This document shows, in pieces, positions 35,014-46,178 of a DNA stretch of 64,000 nucleotides. The position numbers and the translations under genes were made by a program. The DNA lies in NCBI GenBank assembly GCA_029582155.1, contig CM055902.1, positions 20,387,748-20,451,747 on the forward strand, in the 5' to 3' direction. The stretch's first letter is position 1. Every line of letters begins with the position of its first letter. The notes below the pieces were generated by a model that had not been told where the DNA came from, ran no database searches, and worked only from the letters and a program-made list of their open reading frames with translations. The DNA is from Panopea generosa. Lineage: Eukaryota > Mollusca > Bivalvia > Adapedonta > Hiatellidae.

Positions 35014-35892
35014 TCAAGTTAATATGGCAGAAGATGGGACAGTAGTATATCTCATGTTTTGATCAAGAAAAGGTCTGCCAACTCCGCTTGCAGCAATTGT
35101 GGCGAGTTTAGATACAAACAACAAGTCAATAATAGATGAAAAATAGTCTGTAAAATGGGTGGGTTCTGCAATTGTTTGCGAAAGGTCCAGTCGCTGCATT
35201 AGATTAATAAGTTTCCTATTAGTATTTGGTTTAAGAAAATCTAGGTTGAAATCTCCCATTATAATAATATCTTGTATTCCTGTATCCACAGCGAGCCCTA
35301 TAGACTCTTCAATAGTATTTAATGTAGTTTCAGGAGAATTTTGAGGTCTGTAGAACGTACCATAAAGCATCTTTTTATTATTAATGTAGATTTCTATCCA
35401 TAAGCATTCGATATCATTAGGTTCAAGTTCAGTTCTTCTTATTGTGTGTAATTTATCGCTTACATATACAATAATACCACCATGAGTGTCTAATGGTCTG
35501 TCTTTACGAAATGGGACTAAATAATTGTCAAAGATTATATCATCGTTTAACACATTGTCTGTTAACCAGGTCTCGGTAAATGCTAATATATCAAAGTTGA
35601 ATAATTCTGCATAGAGTAAATCTTTCTTTGGCAGAAAACTCTGGACATTGTAGTGAACTATTGTCATATTATGTTGATGAGAAGTGTTTTCGTTATTGAC
35701 TGGCGAAATAAGTGTATGGATTGGGCCTGAATTGGATACAATATCCCCATGTTGCATTATGATTATAGCTAACCAAGACAATAGTTCAAAATTTGTGAGA
35801 GAATTAAGTCCCTTTGTCTTAGATTGAGTAAGGGCGAATGTTCCTATTCTCGCCCTGTACATATTTAAATCAACACACATTATGTAATTCAA
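35014..35892 (-). pseudogene. Endonuclease domain of the Jockey/CR1-like LINE, with a decayed 2A-like motif
   Basis: A 292-codon frame from the first Met at 35892. Residues 37-57 form a hydrophobic stretch ending GDIVSNSGP (coding positions 35722-35748). This is the place and form of the 2A-like ribosome-skipping motif (D-[VI]-E-x-N-P-G-P) reported in several invertebrate LINEs, here with the Glu and the first Pro changed. The endonuclease follows from residue about 75: VHYNVQSF, AFTETWL (catalytic Glu), HGGIIVYV, TFYRPQN, IIMGDFNLDF (metal/active site) and SSIIDLLFVS. The frame ends by a shift near 35050; in the next frame the downstream region continues with CPIFCHIN and NQGDYDRLRQEARNTDWN. 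The expected terminal active-site His is not seen in the frame. Inactive as it stands. Confidence 0.85.
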
Positions 35893-35950
35893 AAGTCATA
35901 ACAATCACCAGAGAAGGGCGACCGCTGTGACAAAACGAGCAAAATTGCCC

Positions 35951-36228
35951 AGACATAACAGAGATGAAGAGAGGTAAAGAAATAGAAGTCTGAAAGTAGA
36001 ATGAAAAAAAAAATAATCAAGGCAACTTGAAACGATTTGAGAATCATTCAAGTTGTTAGATGAAGGAAGGTGTTTGTGGATATTCTCATTTCATATATTA
36101 ATTTTTATATATTCGAGGTAAGAAGTAAAATAAGGAAAAAATATGGAGAAGGCTGTCCTTGTAAATTGAAAGTGTGCCTTACTTAGAAACAATAAATCAG
36201 ATATAACCTTATTAACTATGACATAATA
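35951..36228. other. Short AT-rich spacer
   Basis: No features seen between the 5' end of the LINE and the microsatellite. Confidence 0.45.
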
Positions 36229-36312
36229 TCAACAACAACAACAAGAACAATCATTATTATCATTATTATTAAAATTATAATTATTATTATCATTATAATC
36301 ATAATTAATATT

Positions 36313-36362
<50 letters not shown>

Positions 36363-36491
36363 TATTATTTTCATTAATATTTTTATCATTATTGTTATTA
36401 TTTTTATTATTATTATTATTAATATTATTATTATTATTATCATTATTATTATTATTATTATTATTTTTTTTTTTTATTATTATCATTATTA

Positions 36492-36571
<80 letters not shown>

Positions 36572-36625
36572 GTAATCATCATGATAATGATAATGATAAT
36601 GATAAAAATATTAATGAAAATAATA

Positions 36626-36660
<35 letters not shown>

Positions 36661-36762
36661 AATATCATTATTATAATGATGATTATAATAATAATGATAA
36701 TAATAATAATAGTAATAATAATAATAAAAATAATAATAATAATGATAATAATAATAATAAAA

Positions 36763-36838
<76 letters not shown>

Positions 36839-36840
36839 CA
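36229..36840. repeat. Large compound trinucleotide palindrome (ATC/ATT then AAT/GAT)
   Basis: The left half is (ATC)n (36312-36362) and (ATT)n. The right half is AAT-rich and ends in (GAT)n (36764-36838). The right half is largely the reverse complement of the left, so a hairpin of several hundred bases is possible. His-, Tyr-, Asn- and Ile-rich frames here are artefacts. Confidence 0.93.
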
Positions 36841-37363
36841 GTACATAAAAACTTCGTAGAAGTAAGTTTGAAAGAATTTTAGAACATAATCATAGTTGTT
36901 AATTAGTTGATGTGAATAAATTCAGAAACTGTTACATATCTTAATTACGCTTTCCATGAATAAACTTAATGGACATATAAGAAAATTTTCGACGAAGAAC
37001 AAAACGAAAATTAATATTTTGACATTTTGTCAACAGCAAAAAAAAACTAATACTGATTTTAAAAAAAACCCATCAAATTCATATCGCTTTGAAGTGTGCC
37101 TCACATAAAAACAATCAAGTAAAGTAATTATGATTTTACTACAGATCGAGCTTCAGTTGCTAGTACATCCTTCTCATTCGTGCCTTATCTGTGACAAATG
37201 TACAATAGTACCTTTGAGAATCTACATAATACATTCATATTTACGCATTATCCGCACGCAAGCTAGCTCGTACGCAAGCAGCCACGTACGTATGGACGCA
37301 ATCACATACATACACATATACGCATACTCACATGCACGATATCACGTAAGTTACATATACCTG

Positions 37364-37394
<31 letters not shown>

Positions 37395-37467
37395 TCACAT
37401 GAACACATATTATTGAGAGATAATATACTTACATACATATGAAAAAGCAACACAGTCTGTAGCTGGT
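36841..37467. other. AT-rich spacer with a (CA)n run
   Basis: No gene is visible. A (CA)n microsatellite lies at 37363-37391. Confidence 0.5.
37363..37391. repeat. (CA)n microsatellite
   Basis: About 14 CA dinucleotides. Confidence 0.93.
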
Positions 37468-37479
37468 AATATTGTACAA

Positions 37480-37762
37480 TTGATTGATTGAATACTTAGC
37501 GTCATGTGTATGCCATCGAGGTCTAATAGACGATCAGTTAACCTAACCACTGCTTCCTGGGATTAACCAGTACTCGAGCACGCCCCATCTCCGCAAGAAA
37601 CTGATAACTTTCCTACTTGAATCAGCGGTGAGAGACGAATGATAATGAGACACAATGTCGTATATCAATCATCATGGAAACTGTTGGTTGGCGGGGGATT
37701 TGAACTCACGACCCCTCGATTGATAGTCAGACGCGTAACCGACTGACCCAATCGGGCCCGAC
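37480..37762 (-). mobile_element. Full-length tRNA-Lys-like SINE with 12-bp target-site duplication
   Basis: On the minus strand: GCCCGATTGGGTCAGTCGG head, GTGAGTTCAAATCC as B box, the family body, and a short CAAT-type tail. Perfect 12-bp direct repeats AATATTGTACAA flank it at 37468-37479 and 37763-37774. Against the 11569 copy the tail is much shorter and several CpG-type changes are seen. Confidence 0.9.
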
Positions 37763-37774
37763 AATATTGTACAA

Positions 37775-38970
37775 ACAATAGGAATTGAGGAACACAACAT
37801 ATATATTCTGTTTCAAAAGAAAAAAAAAGAAAAAGAAAATAAATATAAATAAACAGGCTAAATGCCGAAACGGCTGCCGATTTGTAGGTTAACACCTGTA
37901 AGTGTTATTTAGAATACTCAGCAGTAGATCAGCAACTAAGACTGGTGGCGGTTGTGATCAATATAGTTCAGAAACCACATCATATAGCCGAGTTTGTTAC
38001 GCATAAACAGAGTTCCACCTAGACAGTTTTATCTATATCATCAATATTAAAATCACATGTTTCTATTATAGTTTTACATGTTTTAATATGTTTAAAATCA
38101 GACACACTTCATAGCATGAGAGTCTTCCTTTGTAGGTGCGGTTAAGTGCGGCTATGCTGCACATGTGATGTAGCAACCACGGATATACTATTCGTGTCCA
38201 GGTCCGTGGTTTCGGTTACAATTTACCATGCTCAAAGCAGATTTATGCCTATATACGTTATACACTGTCTAAAACACCTTCATTATCTCATCTAACGGTA
38301 TCGTACAAATAGTTACATAATATCGTCGTAATATGGATCTTAATAGCTGCTGTAAGCATTCTAGATAAAGTGGAGGTATGGTGACTACAGACGTGACACA
38401 ACTGTATTCAGGTGTACTTGTATTAAATAAGAATGCAGTATTAATATCAGAAAATCATTTTAAATAAACACGAATGTGAGTCCATGTATGGGCGGGCAAA
38501 AATGCATTATAAACTACTGTATGGAAAGCAGTCTGAGATATGTTGACTATATCGTATCTATACATCATGCATACATAAACAAGTTATTATTAAGATTTTA
38601 ATTAGTTCATTTTAGAAAACACATGGTTGCATGTTTATCTAAATGCATTCGTTTTTTTTTCTTTGTTCTGTTTTGAAGCGACAAATATATTTTAGTCGAT
38701 TCGGTTATTTTCAATAAATTTAATCATAAATTATTTGTGAATAACAAGACAGAAATGTTCAGACCAGACTACGACGAGCGCGCCTGGCTACAATGCAAAC
38801 CATAGACACAATATCAAGGCCTCTGTCAAACCAATTAATTTGATGTCAGCTATGACTTATATACTATGGTTTTATATGCAACACATCTGGAGTGGACTGA
38901 CAATTTACATACATGAACTGATAACTTTATATGAGTAGGATCCAGTTAAGGATTCATGACTAATCACATG

Positions 38971-38971
<1 letters not shown>
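37775..38971. other. AT-rich spacer, no gene seen
   Basis: Nothing recognisable on either strand. Confidence 0.45.

Positions 38972-39023
<52 letters not shown>
38972..39023. repeat. (TA)n microsatellite
   Basis: About 26 TA dinucleotides. Confidence 0.96.
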
Positions 39024-39027
<4 letters not shown>

Positions 39028-41482
39028 TAAGTATGGCTTTTATGATAAATGCAACAACAAACAAAACGCGCAGCACACGTACACGCAGATATACTTACAT
39101 TTACAACTTTGCATTTACAACTTGTGGAAAAATATGCTAGAGTATGATCGTTCGTGAGGTGTTTTTTCAGTATTTTATCATATATTAACTTTTCAATGAC
39201 TGATAACACAATATTTCTAAGATTAATACCGCTCCAAATCCATGTGACGACAACGCTGGTATCACTGTTATTATATCTACCGACGGGAAATCAGTGTCAT
39301 TCAAACGATTAGAATTTTGATTTTTGTTCCCGAAATGAATGGAAGTTTAGATAATTGCAAACGAGATATTGCGAGATTTTGCGTGAATACGCGAGCGTTC
39401 ACAAAATCTAAATCAGTTGTCTTTCCTTCTTTATATAATTCCTTTGTTTTACGAAGTGTTAACTAACAGTATTTCACAGGTAAAGGTGAAACTTTGGAAT
39501 ATTGTGTTGTGGATCCAACTAGAACATTTCTTTATAATAAAGGAGGTGCCGTTTGTCTTAGTCAATGAAACATTTAATCTTCCTGTTTCCTGCAACTTAT
39601 CCTCGTGCAAAGCAAGAATTGACGATCATGAAGACACTTTTTTATCACTGAAGTCTTTTGATTCGCAGTTACGCTGGCAAAAGCTCATTGATTGAGATAA
39701 GGAAAATTATCCTTGAAGTACTTAAACACTGAACGATATATACACAAATATATTTCTTGCGCACCAAAGAGCATTAGGACGTGAGAACGTTTCCGTTAAT
39801 ATATTTATCTCGTATGCATGATATCCTTATAGATATATAGATATATGGATATATAGATAGATATATCAAACAATGAATCATATCATTAAATAATTTCTAA
39901 AAACAGATTAAAAAGTTGTGTAGATACGTGTTATGCATAATTAAAACAAAAACAATTAAATTAGTGTTGTTGTTTTTTTTGGTTTTTTTCTAACAATGCC
40001 ATGAGCGGCATATTTGAACATCAGTAGCATTGTTCAACGGGTATTACAGATTAGCTAGCGATCACTTAATGAGGCATTCCAACATCACCAATACCGATTA
40101 GTTAAGGCATATGACGTGTCCCTCACGTTACACTACTAAGGCGTAACAACAACGTGTCGTTTCCGGTTTCCAGACCGACTTTATATTTGAGCCCGATTCA
40201 AATATTCTTTTTTTACTAATTTTGCGAGAGATTTTTTTTTATTTTCCTCTTTGTGTTCCTTCTATGACTTTGCGCTTAATCATCAACGTCGTGGAGACGC
40301 TTGTTAGATATATATGTATATATAGATAAGTAAATACCATGCGCGTATAGTTTAAGTGTCATGTACATGATAAATTACGTGACTAAGAATACAGTACTTG
40401 AATCGTAAAGTGGTTGTTATTATTGACACACGCCATTTGATAAATATTTGCACACGTTGTATATTTTTTCTGAATTTGTATAGTTATTAGCTTTATGGAA
40501 GAACTCTGCTTGTATTCGTACTACGCATTATGAGGTATCCTCCCTCACCACACCCAACCCCACATAACCCCACCCACACCCCACCCCACCCCACCCCACC
40601 CTACATAGCTCCACCCACACTAATTCATTAACGCTCTTGTCAAAACATTACAGTCGAGTTTCCTCAGTCTGTGCATCCAGTAATCGGATTACAAGAAGCT
40701 TAGGTACATGTGTTTCCGGTTCTGACAGAAATTTCCGCCTTGAGGAACAAGTGTTTTGACGGGAACGAGGCTTTACCGGATTACCGCGAAAAACAAATAT
40801 CCAAAGGGGACGGAATTTTCTATCCTAAACTTAAACGCCATAAATTCTTGCATAGCCTTACCAATCGCATTAGACAAATATAATCACCATTACCTCAGAT
40901 ACATTTTCATATCTATGAATACCATCTATATTGGCAAGAAACGGATAAAATTAAAAATTATCACCATGGCGAAATGTTGGACCGAGATGGTACCGAACCC
41001 TTGTCCTAAGCAATGGGAGACCTACAGTCCTGAATCAGCACCGTAATTCCACCCTTCCACAGAGGATCTGTGAGCCAAGAAAATGTATTTTCACTGGAAA
41101 TAAATTAAATTTTGTCTTTGCTGTTAGCAATATGTGTCATATTTAACGGTTTTCATTGTCATAATAGAAGACGTGTTTCTTTTTTTAAATGATCTACATC
41201 GTCTTTTTCGTGCTACACGTCACCTTCATCATTTAAGTGTTAACACTTAATGGGAGTGGTAATATCTCAGACGATGTAAATATTTTTTTCAAATTTAACA
41301 ATGTCCAAACTTGTGTTAAAGATACTGAACTCTTGATAAACAATACATTTTGGCCCAACCCTTTTGCTATTCCACGAATACAAAAAAAAGGCAATAAAAT
41401 ATTTCTAAGTTAAGTACACCGATACACTTAAGAAACGCAACACACTCAGATAAACAGCTATAAAACACTATTGTTTTATAGA
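39024..41482. other. Spacer with minor repeats
   Basis: Contains a TAGATATA-rich stretch (39830-39870) and a CCCCA-repeat (40561-40602). Near 40158-40230 lies a stretch resembling the left end of the GGCCTA-ended element at 16477 (GTTTCCGGTT, CCGAC, then ATTTGAGCCCGATTCAAA). Open frames at 39417-39695 and 40756-41046 resemble no family and are not called as genes. Confidence 0.45.
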
Positions 41483-41889
41483 TCGAGGGCTCAGCGCAAC
41501 ACTATTGTAACACTGTTTTTTCCCAAAAATCGTGTTTTTTTTGCATAAATAACTATAGTTTTACAATGTGCATCTTGCCGTCCAATCTCACAATATTACT
41601 CAACACACTTTCAGTTTTTACAAATTATAACTTTACTAAACCAATATATCCCTTTTGAATACTTCTGGAATGAGATATGACCTCAGGTACACTCAGTTTT
41701 ATTCTTTTTAATATATCAGTACTAGAAGTCAACAGTATCTAGTTATTTTAAAATGGCTGTTAACTTAGAACCAAAACAATATATTTTAGATATTGATAAA
41801 CCTTGGTTTTTCAGAGTTAACTTTTAATTATACCAATTGAATAAAGCACAATGTGGGTAGTGGGGTGGTATGGGGTATGGTGGATACAG

Positions 41890-43835
41890 AGTGTATAGCA
41901 GATAATTGAGATGGTGAAGTGGATGTAGAGGGTACAGCATCTGCTGGTAGTGTAGTTAGTATGATGGACGAGGAGGGTACATCAGGATGCTGTAGTTGGT
42001 ACGATGGATGCAGAGGGTACAGCTGGTACTGTAGTTAGTATTGTGGGTGTAGAAGGTACAGCTGGTAGTATAGTGGGTATAATGGGTGTAGAGGGTACAA
42101 CTCGTAGCATAGTTGGTATGGTTGGTGTTGAGGGTACAACCCAGGTAGCATAGTCGGTATGGTGGGTGTTGAGGGTACAGCTGGTAGTGTAGTTGGTATG
42201 GTGGGTGGAGAGGGTATGACAGGTAACATAGTTGGTATGGTGGGTGTTGATGGTACAGCTGGTAGCATAGTTGGTATGGTGGGTGTTGAGGGTACAGCTG
42301 GTAGTGTAGTTGGTATGGTGGGTGAAGAGGGTATGACAGGTAGCATAGTTGGTATGGTGGGTGTGGATGGAAGCTGGTAGCATAGTTGGTATGGTGGGTG
42401 TTGAGGGTAGAGCTGGTAATGTAGTTGGTACGTGGGTGTTGAGAATACAGCTGGTAGTGTAGTTGGTATGATAGGTGAAGAGAGTACAGCTGGTAGTGTA
42501 GATGATAGCATGGGTGTAGACAGTACAGCTGGTAGTGTAGGCAATATGGTAGGTGTAGAGGGTACAGCTGGTAGCGTTGTTGGTATAGTGGGTGTAGAGG
42601 TTTAAGTAGGTAGTATAGTTGGTATGTTGGGTGTAGAGGGTACAGCTGGTAGTGTTGTTGGTATAGTGGGTGTAGAGGTTACAGTAGATAGTATAGTTGG
42701 TATGTTGGGTGTAGAGGGTACAGCTGGTAGTGTTGTTGGTGTTGTTGGTGTAGAAGGTACAGCAGGTAGTGCAGTTGCTATTGTGAATGAAGGGGGTACA
42801 GCTTGTAGTGTAGTTGGTATGGTGAGTAGCATAGATGGTATAGCGGGTGTTGATGGTACAACTGGAAGCATAGTTGGTATGGTGGGTGTTGAGGGTACAG
42901 CTGGTTGTTATGGTGGGTTAATAAAGTACAGCTGGTAGTGTAGATGGTATCGTAGTTGTATATACAGTACAGCTGGTAGTATAGTTGATATGGTGGGTGT
43001 AGAGGGTACAACTGGTAGTGTTGTTGGTATAATGGGTGTAGAGGTTACAGCTTGTAGTGTTATTGGTGTTGTGAGTGTAGATGGTACAACTGGTAATGTA
43101 TTTGGTAGTGTGGGTGTTGAGGGTACAGCAGGTAGTGTTGTTGGTATAGTGGGTGTAGAGTATACGACTGGTTTTAAACGTAGTTGATATTGTGGATGTA
43201 GAGGGTACAGCTGGTAATGTTGTTGGTATAGTGAGTGTAGAGTGTTTGGCTGGTAGCGTAGTTGGTATGGTGGGTGTAGAGGATATGGCTGGTAGCATAG
43301 TTTTTATAGTGGGTGTAGATGGTACAACTGGTAATGTAGTTGGTATGGTGGGTGAAGAGGGTACATCTGGTTGTGTAGATGATATCATGAGCATAAACAG
43401 TACAGCTGGTAGTATAGTTGGAATGGTGGGTGTTGAGGATACAACTGGTAGTGTAGTTGGTATTGTGGGTTGAAGAGGGTACATCTGGTTGTGTAGATGA
43501 TATTGTGGGCATAAACAGTACAGCTGGTAGTATAGTTGGTATGGTGAGTATAGAGGGTAGACTGGTAGCATCGTTGGTATGGTGGATGAAGAAAGTACAG
43601 CTTGTAGTGTAGTTGGTATTGTGAGTATGAAGAGTACAGCTGGTAGTGTAGTTTGTATTCTGGGTGTAGAGGGTACAGCTAGTAGTGTAGATATTAATGT
43701 GAGTATAACAGCTGGTAGTGTAGTTGGTATTTTGAGTATAAAGGGTACAGCTGGTAGTGTAGTTGGTAATGTGAGTATAACGGGTACAGCTTGTAGTATA
43801 GTTGGTATTATGGGGAACAATGAGTGATTAAGATG
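41890..43835. repeat. 39-bp minisatellite, about 48 copies
   Basis: The main unit is 39 bp (core GGTAGTGTAGTTGGTATGGT). As 39 is a multiple of 3, both strands carry 13-residue repeats (GSVVGMVGVEGTA on plus, LPAVPSTPTIPTT on minus) that stay open until an indel shifts them. Units vary by substitutions and small indels. No signal peptide, splice or neighbouring gene supports coding. Confidence 0.93.
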
Positions 43836-44780
43836 GTTGATATGGTATATTGAATGTAGTAAGTACAGTGAGTAGTTATAATGGTATGGTGGATGGTAGT
43901 GAGTAGTGAAATTAGTAAAGAATTATAGAGGATGTAGAAAGAACAGTGAAGAGTTGAGATTGTATGGTGGATTATTGTAGTGTCCATGAAACAGATGGTA
44001 GTGATGTTGATATGGTGAATGCAGTGTGTAAAGTGGGTAGTGATGTTGATATAATGTGGATTGTGAGTAATGAAGTTGGTATGGTAGATGTTTAGGGCAC
44101 AGGTAGTGCTGTTGGTATTGTTGATGTAGAAGGTACAGTGTAGTTGAATCTAAATGGTGGGTGTAGATGGTACAGTAAGTAATGGGGTTCTGGTTGGTAT
44201 TATAGATAATGATTGGCAGAGAGAAAAAAGTACCTATATAATGAAGTAATGTAGAGGAAGCATTGGAGTGAATGTAGATGTTACAGCGGATAATGGTACT
44301 GGATTGGTGGGTGTAATGGTTCAGTAGTTAATTAGGTCAGTATGATGGATGTAATGGATGCCATGGGTAGTGGGGTTGGTATGGTGGGGTTTGAAGGTAC
44401 AGTCGCTGTGGATAGTTGAGTTTGTATGGTGACAGAGTCGATACATGTAATGAATATAAAGGATCTGTGTCTTATGGATTTGGTTTGGCGGATGTTATGG
44501 ATGTAGTTGGAAATGGTGCTAGTATACTAGATGTAGAGTGTAGAAGTGATGGTGTTGGTATGGTGGTTGTATAGGGTACAGTGGGTATAATGGTGTTAGT
44601 TTGGTGGGTGTAAAGGGTATAATACCATGGTGGTGGAGTTGGTACATGCATGAAGACTGAAAGGTGTTTAATTAAGTTAGTATGATGAATTTTGAAGGTG
44701 CAGTTGGAATTGGAGTTAGTATGATGAATGTAGATGGTACAGTTGTTAGTGATGTTGGTATAGTGGGGCCCATTGGGCAC
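43836..44780. repeat. Decayed right flank of the 39-bp array
   Basis: GTTGGTATGGTGG-, GTAGATGGTACAG- and GTAGTG-type strings persist but with no constant spacing. It reads as an old, unhomogenised edge of the array. Confidence 0.7.
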
Positions 44781-45467
44781 AGTACCCACTTACCGCTTGT
44801 TTAAATTTAAACGATAACTTTTTCCAAATTTTTAACTAAATAAAACAGAGGTATCTTTTTGTCTGTTTGTCTAAAAATAAGGTTTTAACCAAAACAATCA
44901 TGTAGTATGCAATTTGATCTCAACTGCTTATTGCACTCCAGGTAAAAATTCGTCAATAAATTTATAAGACTGGAAACAACAGTTTTAAAATCTTGTTTGA
45001 TATATACTGGTATATTAATATCAAAATGTCACATTCTTAAACATGACAGTTAGTTACGATTATGCTGTGGTCCAGAAAGTATCTGCATACTATATAAATT
45101 TACACAATATCAATTTCTAAATATGAATTTGGAAATATAATTATATATATTAACTTATATAAACATAATTTAATACTTTCATAACTGAAATATTATGCTT
45201 TTCATTGTTAATGACATAGGTTAATTGATTGTTAACACGAAAACTACCAAAATTATTGTATTTATAGGCTAAAACATAAATAATACAGTTTAATATACTT
45301 TTGTATATGTTTTTCTTTATTTCCAATACTTCTTATATGTTTGTGTTAACCTTTAATAGAATTTAAATTAGTTTTGGAGTAATAACAACATAATTTTAAT
45401 CAGTTTTATATTGAGTTACAATATTTTTAAACTTAAATATTAATTATTTATCTCATACAACTTGTTG
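44781..45467. other. AT-rich spacer
   Basis: No gene or clear repeat seen. Confidence 0.45.
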
Positions 45468-45505
45468 CAAAACTATTGTAACTTGAGTTACAATAGTTTT
45501 GCACC
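45468..45505. repeat. Short near-perfect palindrome
   Basis: GCAAAACTATTGTAACT is followed, after one base, by its reverse complement ending in AGTTTTGC. Each arm is about 17 bp. The arm sequence is a variant of the termini at 41483 and 45752. Confidence 0.8.
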
Positions 45506-45751
45506 AAATATGAATTCAGTTTTATTGAATTTTCAACGCAACACTATTGTAACTCAAACTTTTACAATTAAATCAAGTTATATTAAAGTTTTAATTGATA
45601 ACACTTGTTTGTATTGTAAGTAATGCAGTTTTCATTTGAATTTTGAAAAATATTAGCAAAAATATCTAAAGAAGAAAATAAAAAACAGTTTTTTCCTCCT
45701 CCTGAACAATTTGCAAAAACCTAGTTACAATAGTGTTGCGCCAAGCCCACG

Positions 45752-46004
45752 AGATAATAAACCATCTTTCTACCTTTTCGGGAAATATTCATTAAAATCT
45801 ATTGCAATTATTACTTCTCTTTATTGGTTGAAACATACAACCCCCGTTAATTAAATCCACAAAATCATCTTGTATAGCCTCCTTGTACATTGATGCATGA
45901 GGGTTGTATGTTTCAAATCAATAAAAAGAAGTGATAAACGCAATAGATTTTGATGAAAATTTCAAGAAAATGTAGAAAGGTGTTAAATATTATCAAATTA
46001 TAAA
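45752..46004. mobile_element. Fold-back (hairpin) element, about 250 bp
   Basis: The left arm (about 45752-45845, with CTTTCTAC, AAAATCTATTGC, CACTTCT/TACTTCT and GAAACATACAACCC) is matched by the reverse complement of the right arm (about 45899-46004). The loop is about 55 bp. Arms differ at a number of sites, so the element is not recent. The left arm starts exactly where the right inverted terminus of the 41.5-45.75 kb block ends. Confidence 0.75.
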
Positions 46005-46178
46005 AAAAAGAAGAATAAAAAGATAAAGAACGCGGTGTATCTTAGTGTTGTGTTTCCAAAGTATTTCGGTGTAAAAGACAATACGATAAGAACAATGTAT
46101 TACTAGTTACTCTTTTATGACCAAATAGCACATCTGTGTACGCCATCACATTTCGCTTAACAAGTATAACATGTTTTA

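Larger units (their letters stand above)
32525..35950 (-). mobile_element. Jockey/CR1-like non-LTR retrotransposon, near full-length but broken
   Basis: On the minus strand an apurinic-type endonuclease, a reverse transcriptase and a C-terminal segment follow in the normal order over about 3.4 kb. Known family organisation is a single long ORF2 with a 5' endonuclease. The coding region is broken by frameshifts and at least one in-frame stop, but domains are easily read, so the copy seems younger than the relic at 28.3-31 kb. No tail or target-site duplication could be delimited, so both ends are approximate. Assignment to the Jockey/CR1 group is by motif style ([20 protein letters not shown]); RTE and L1 are unlikely. 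Confidence 0.9.
41483..45752. mobile_element. Candidate large inverted-terminus element enclosing the 39-bp array
   Basis: The left end 41483-41512 reads TCGAGGGCTCAGCGCAAC and continues ACTATTGTAACA. The right end 45724-45752 on the minus strand reads TCGTGGGCTTGGCGCAAC and continues ACTATTGTAACT. The shared core GCGCAACACTATTGTAAC is 18 bp without mismatch. Related strings GCAAAACTATTGTAACT, its reverse complement, and GCAACACTATTGTAACTC lie close to the right end at 45468-45557. No transposase is encoded; the interior is mainly the 39-bp array. Either this is a large non-autonomous DNA element that acquired a minisatellite, or two solo copies of a small element flank the array. Confidence 0.45.

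Noticed and set aside
36216-36882. His-, Met-, Asp- and Asn-rich frames
   Set aside because: Translation of ATC/ATT/GAT microsatellite only.
41982-43827. Pro/Thr-rich and Gly/Val-rich frames in the 39-bp array (up to 300 codons)
   Set aside because: Frames shift repeatedly between the two peptide types, both strands are open and no gene structure is present.
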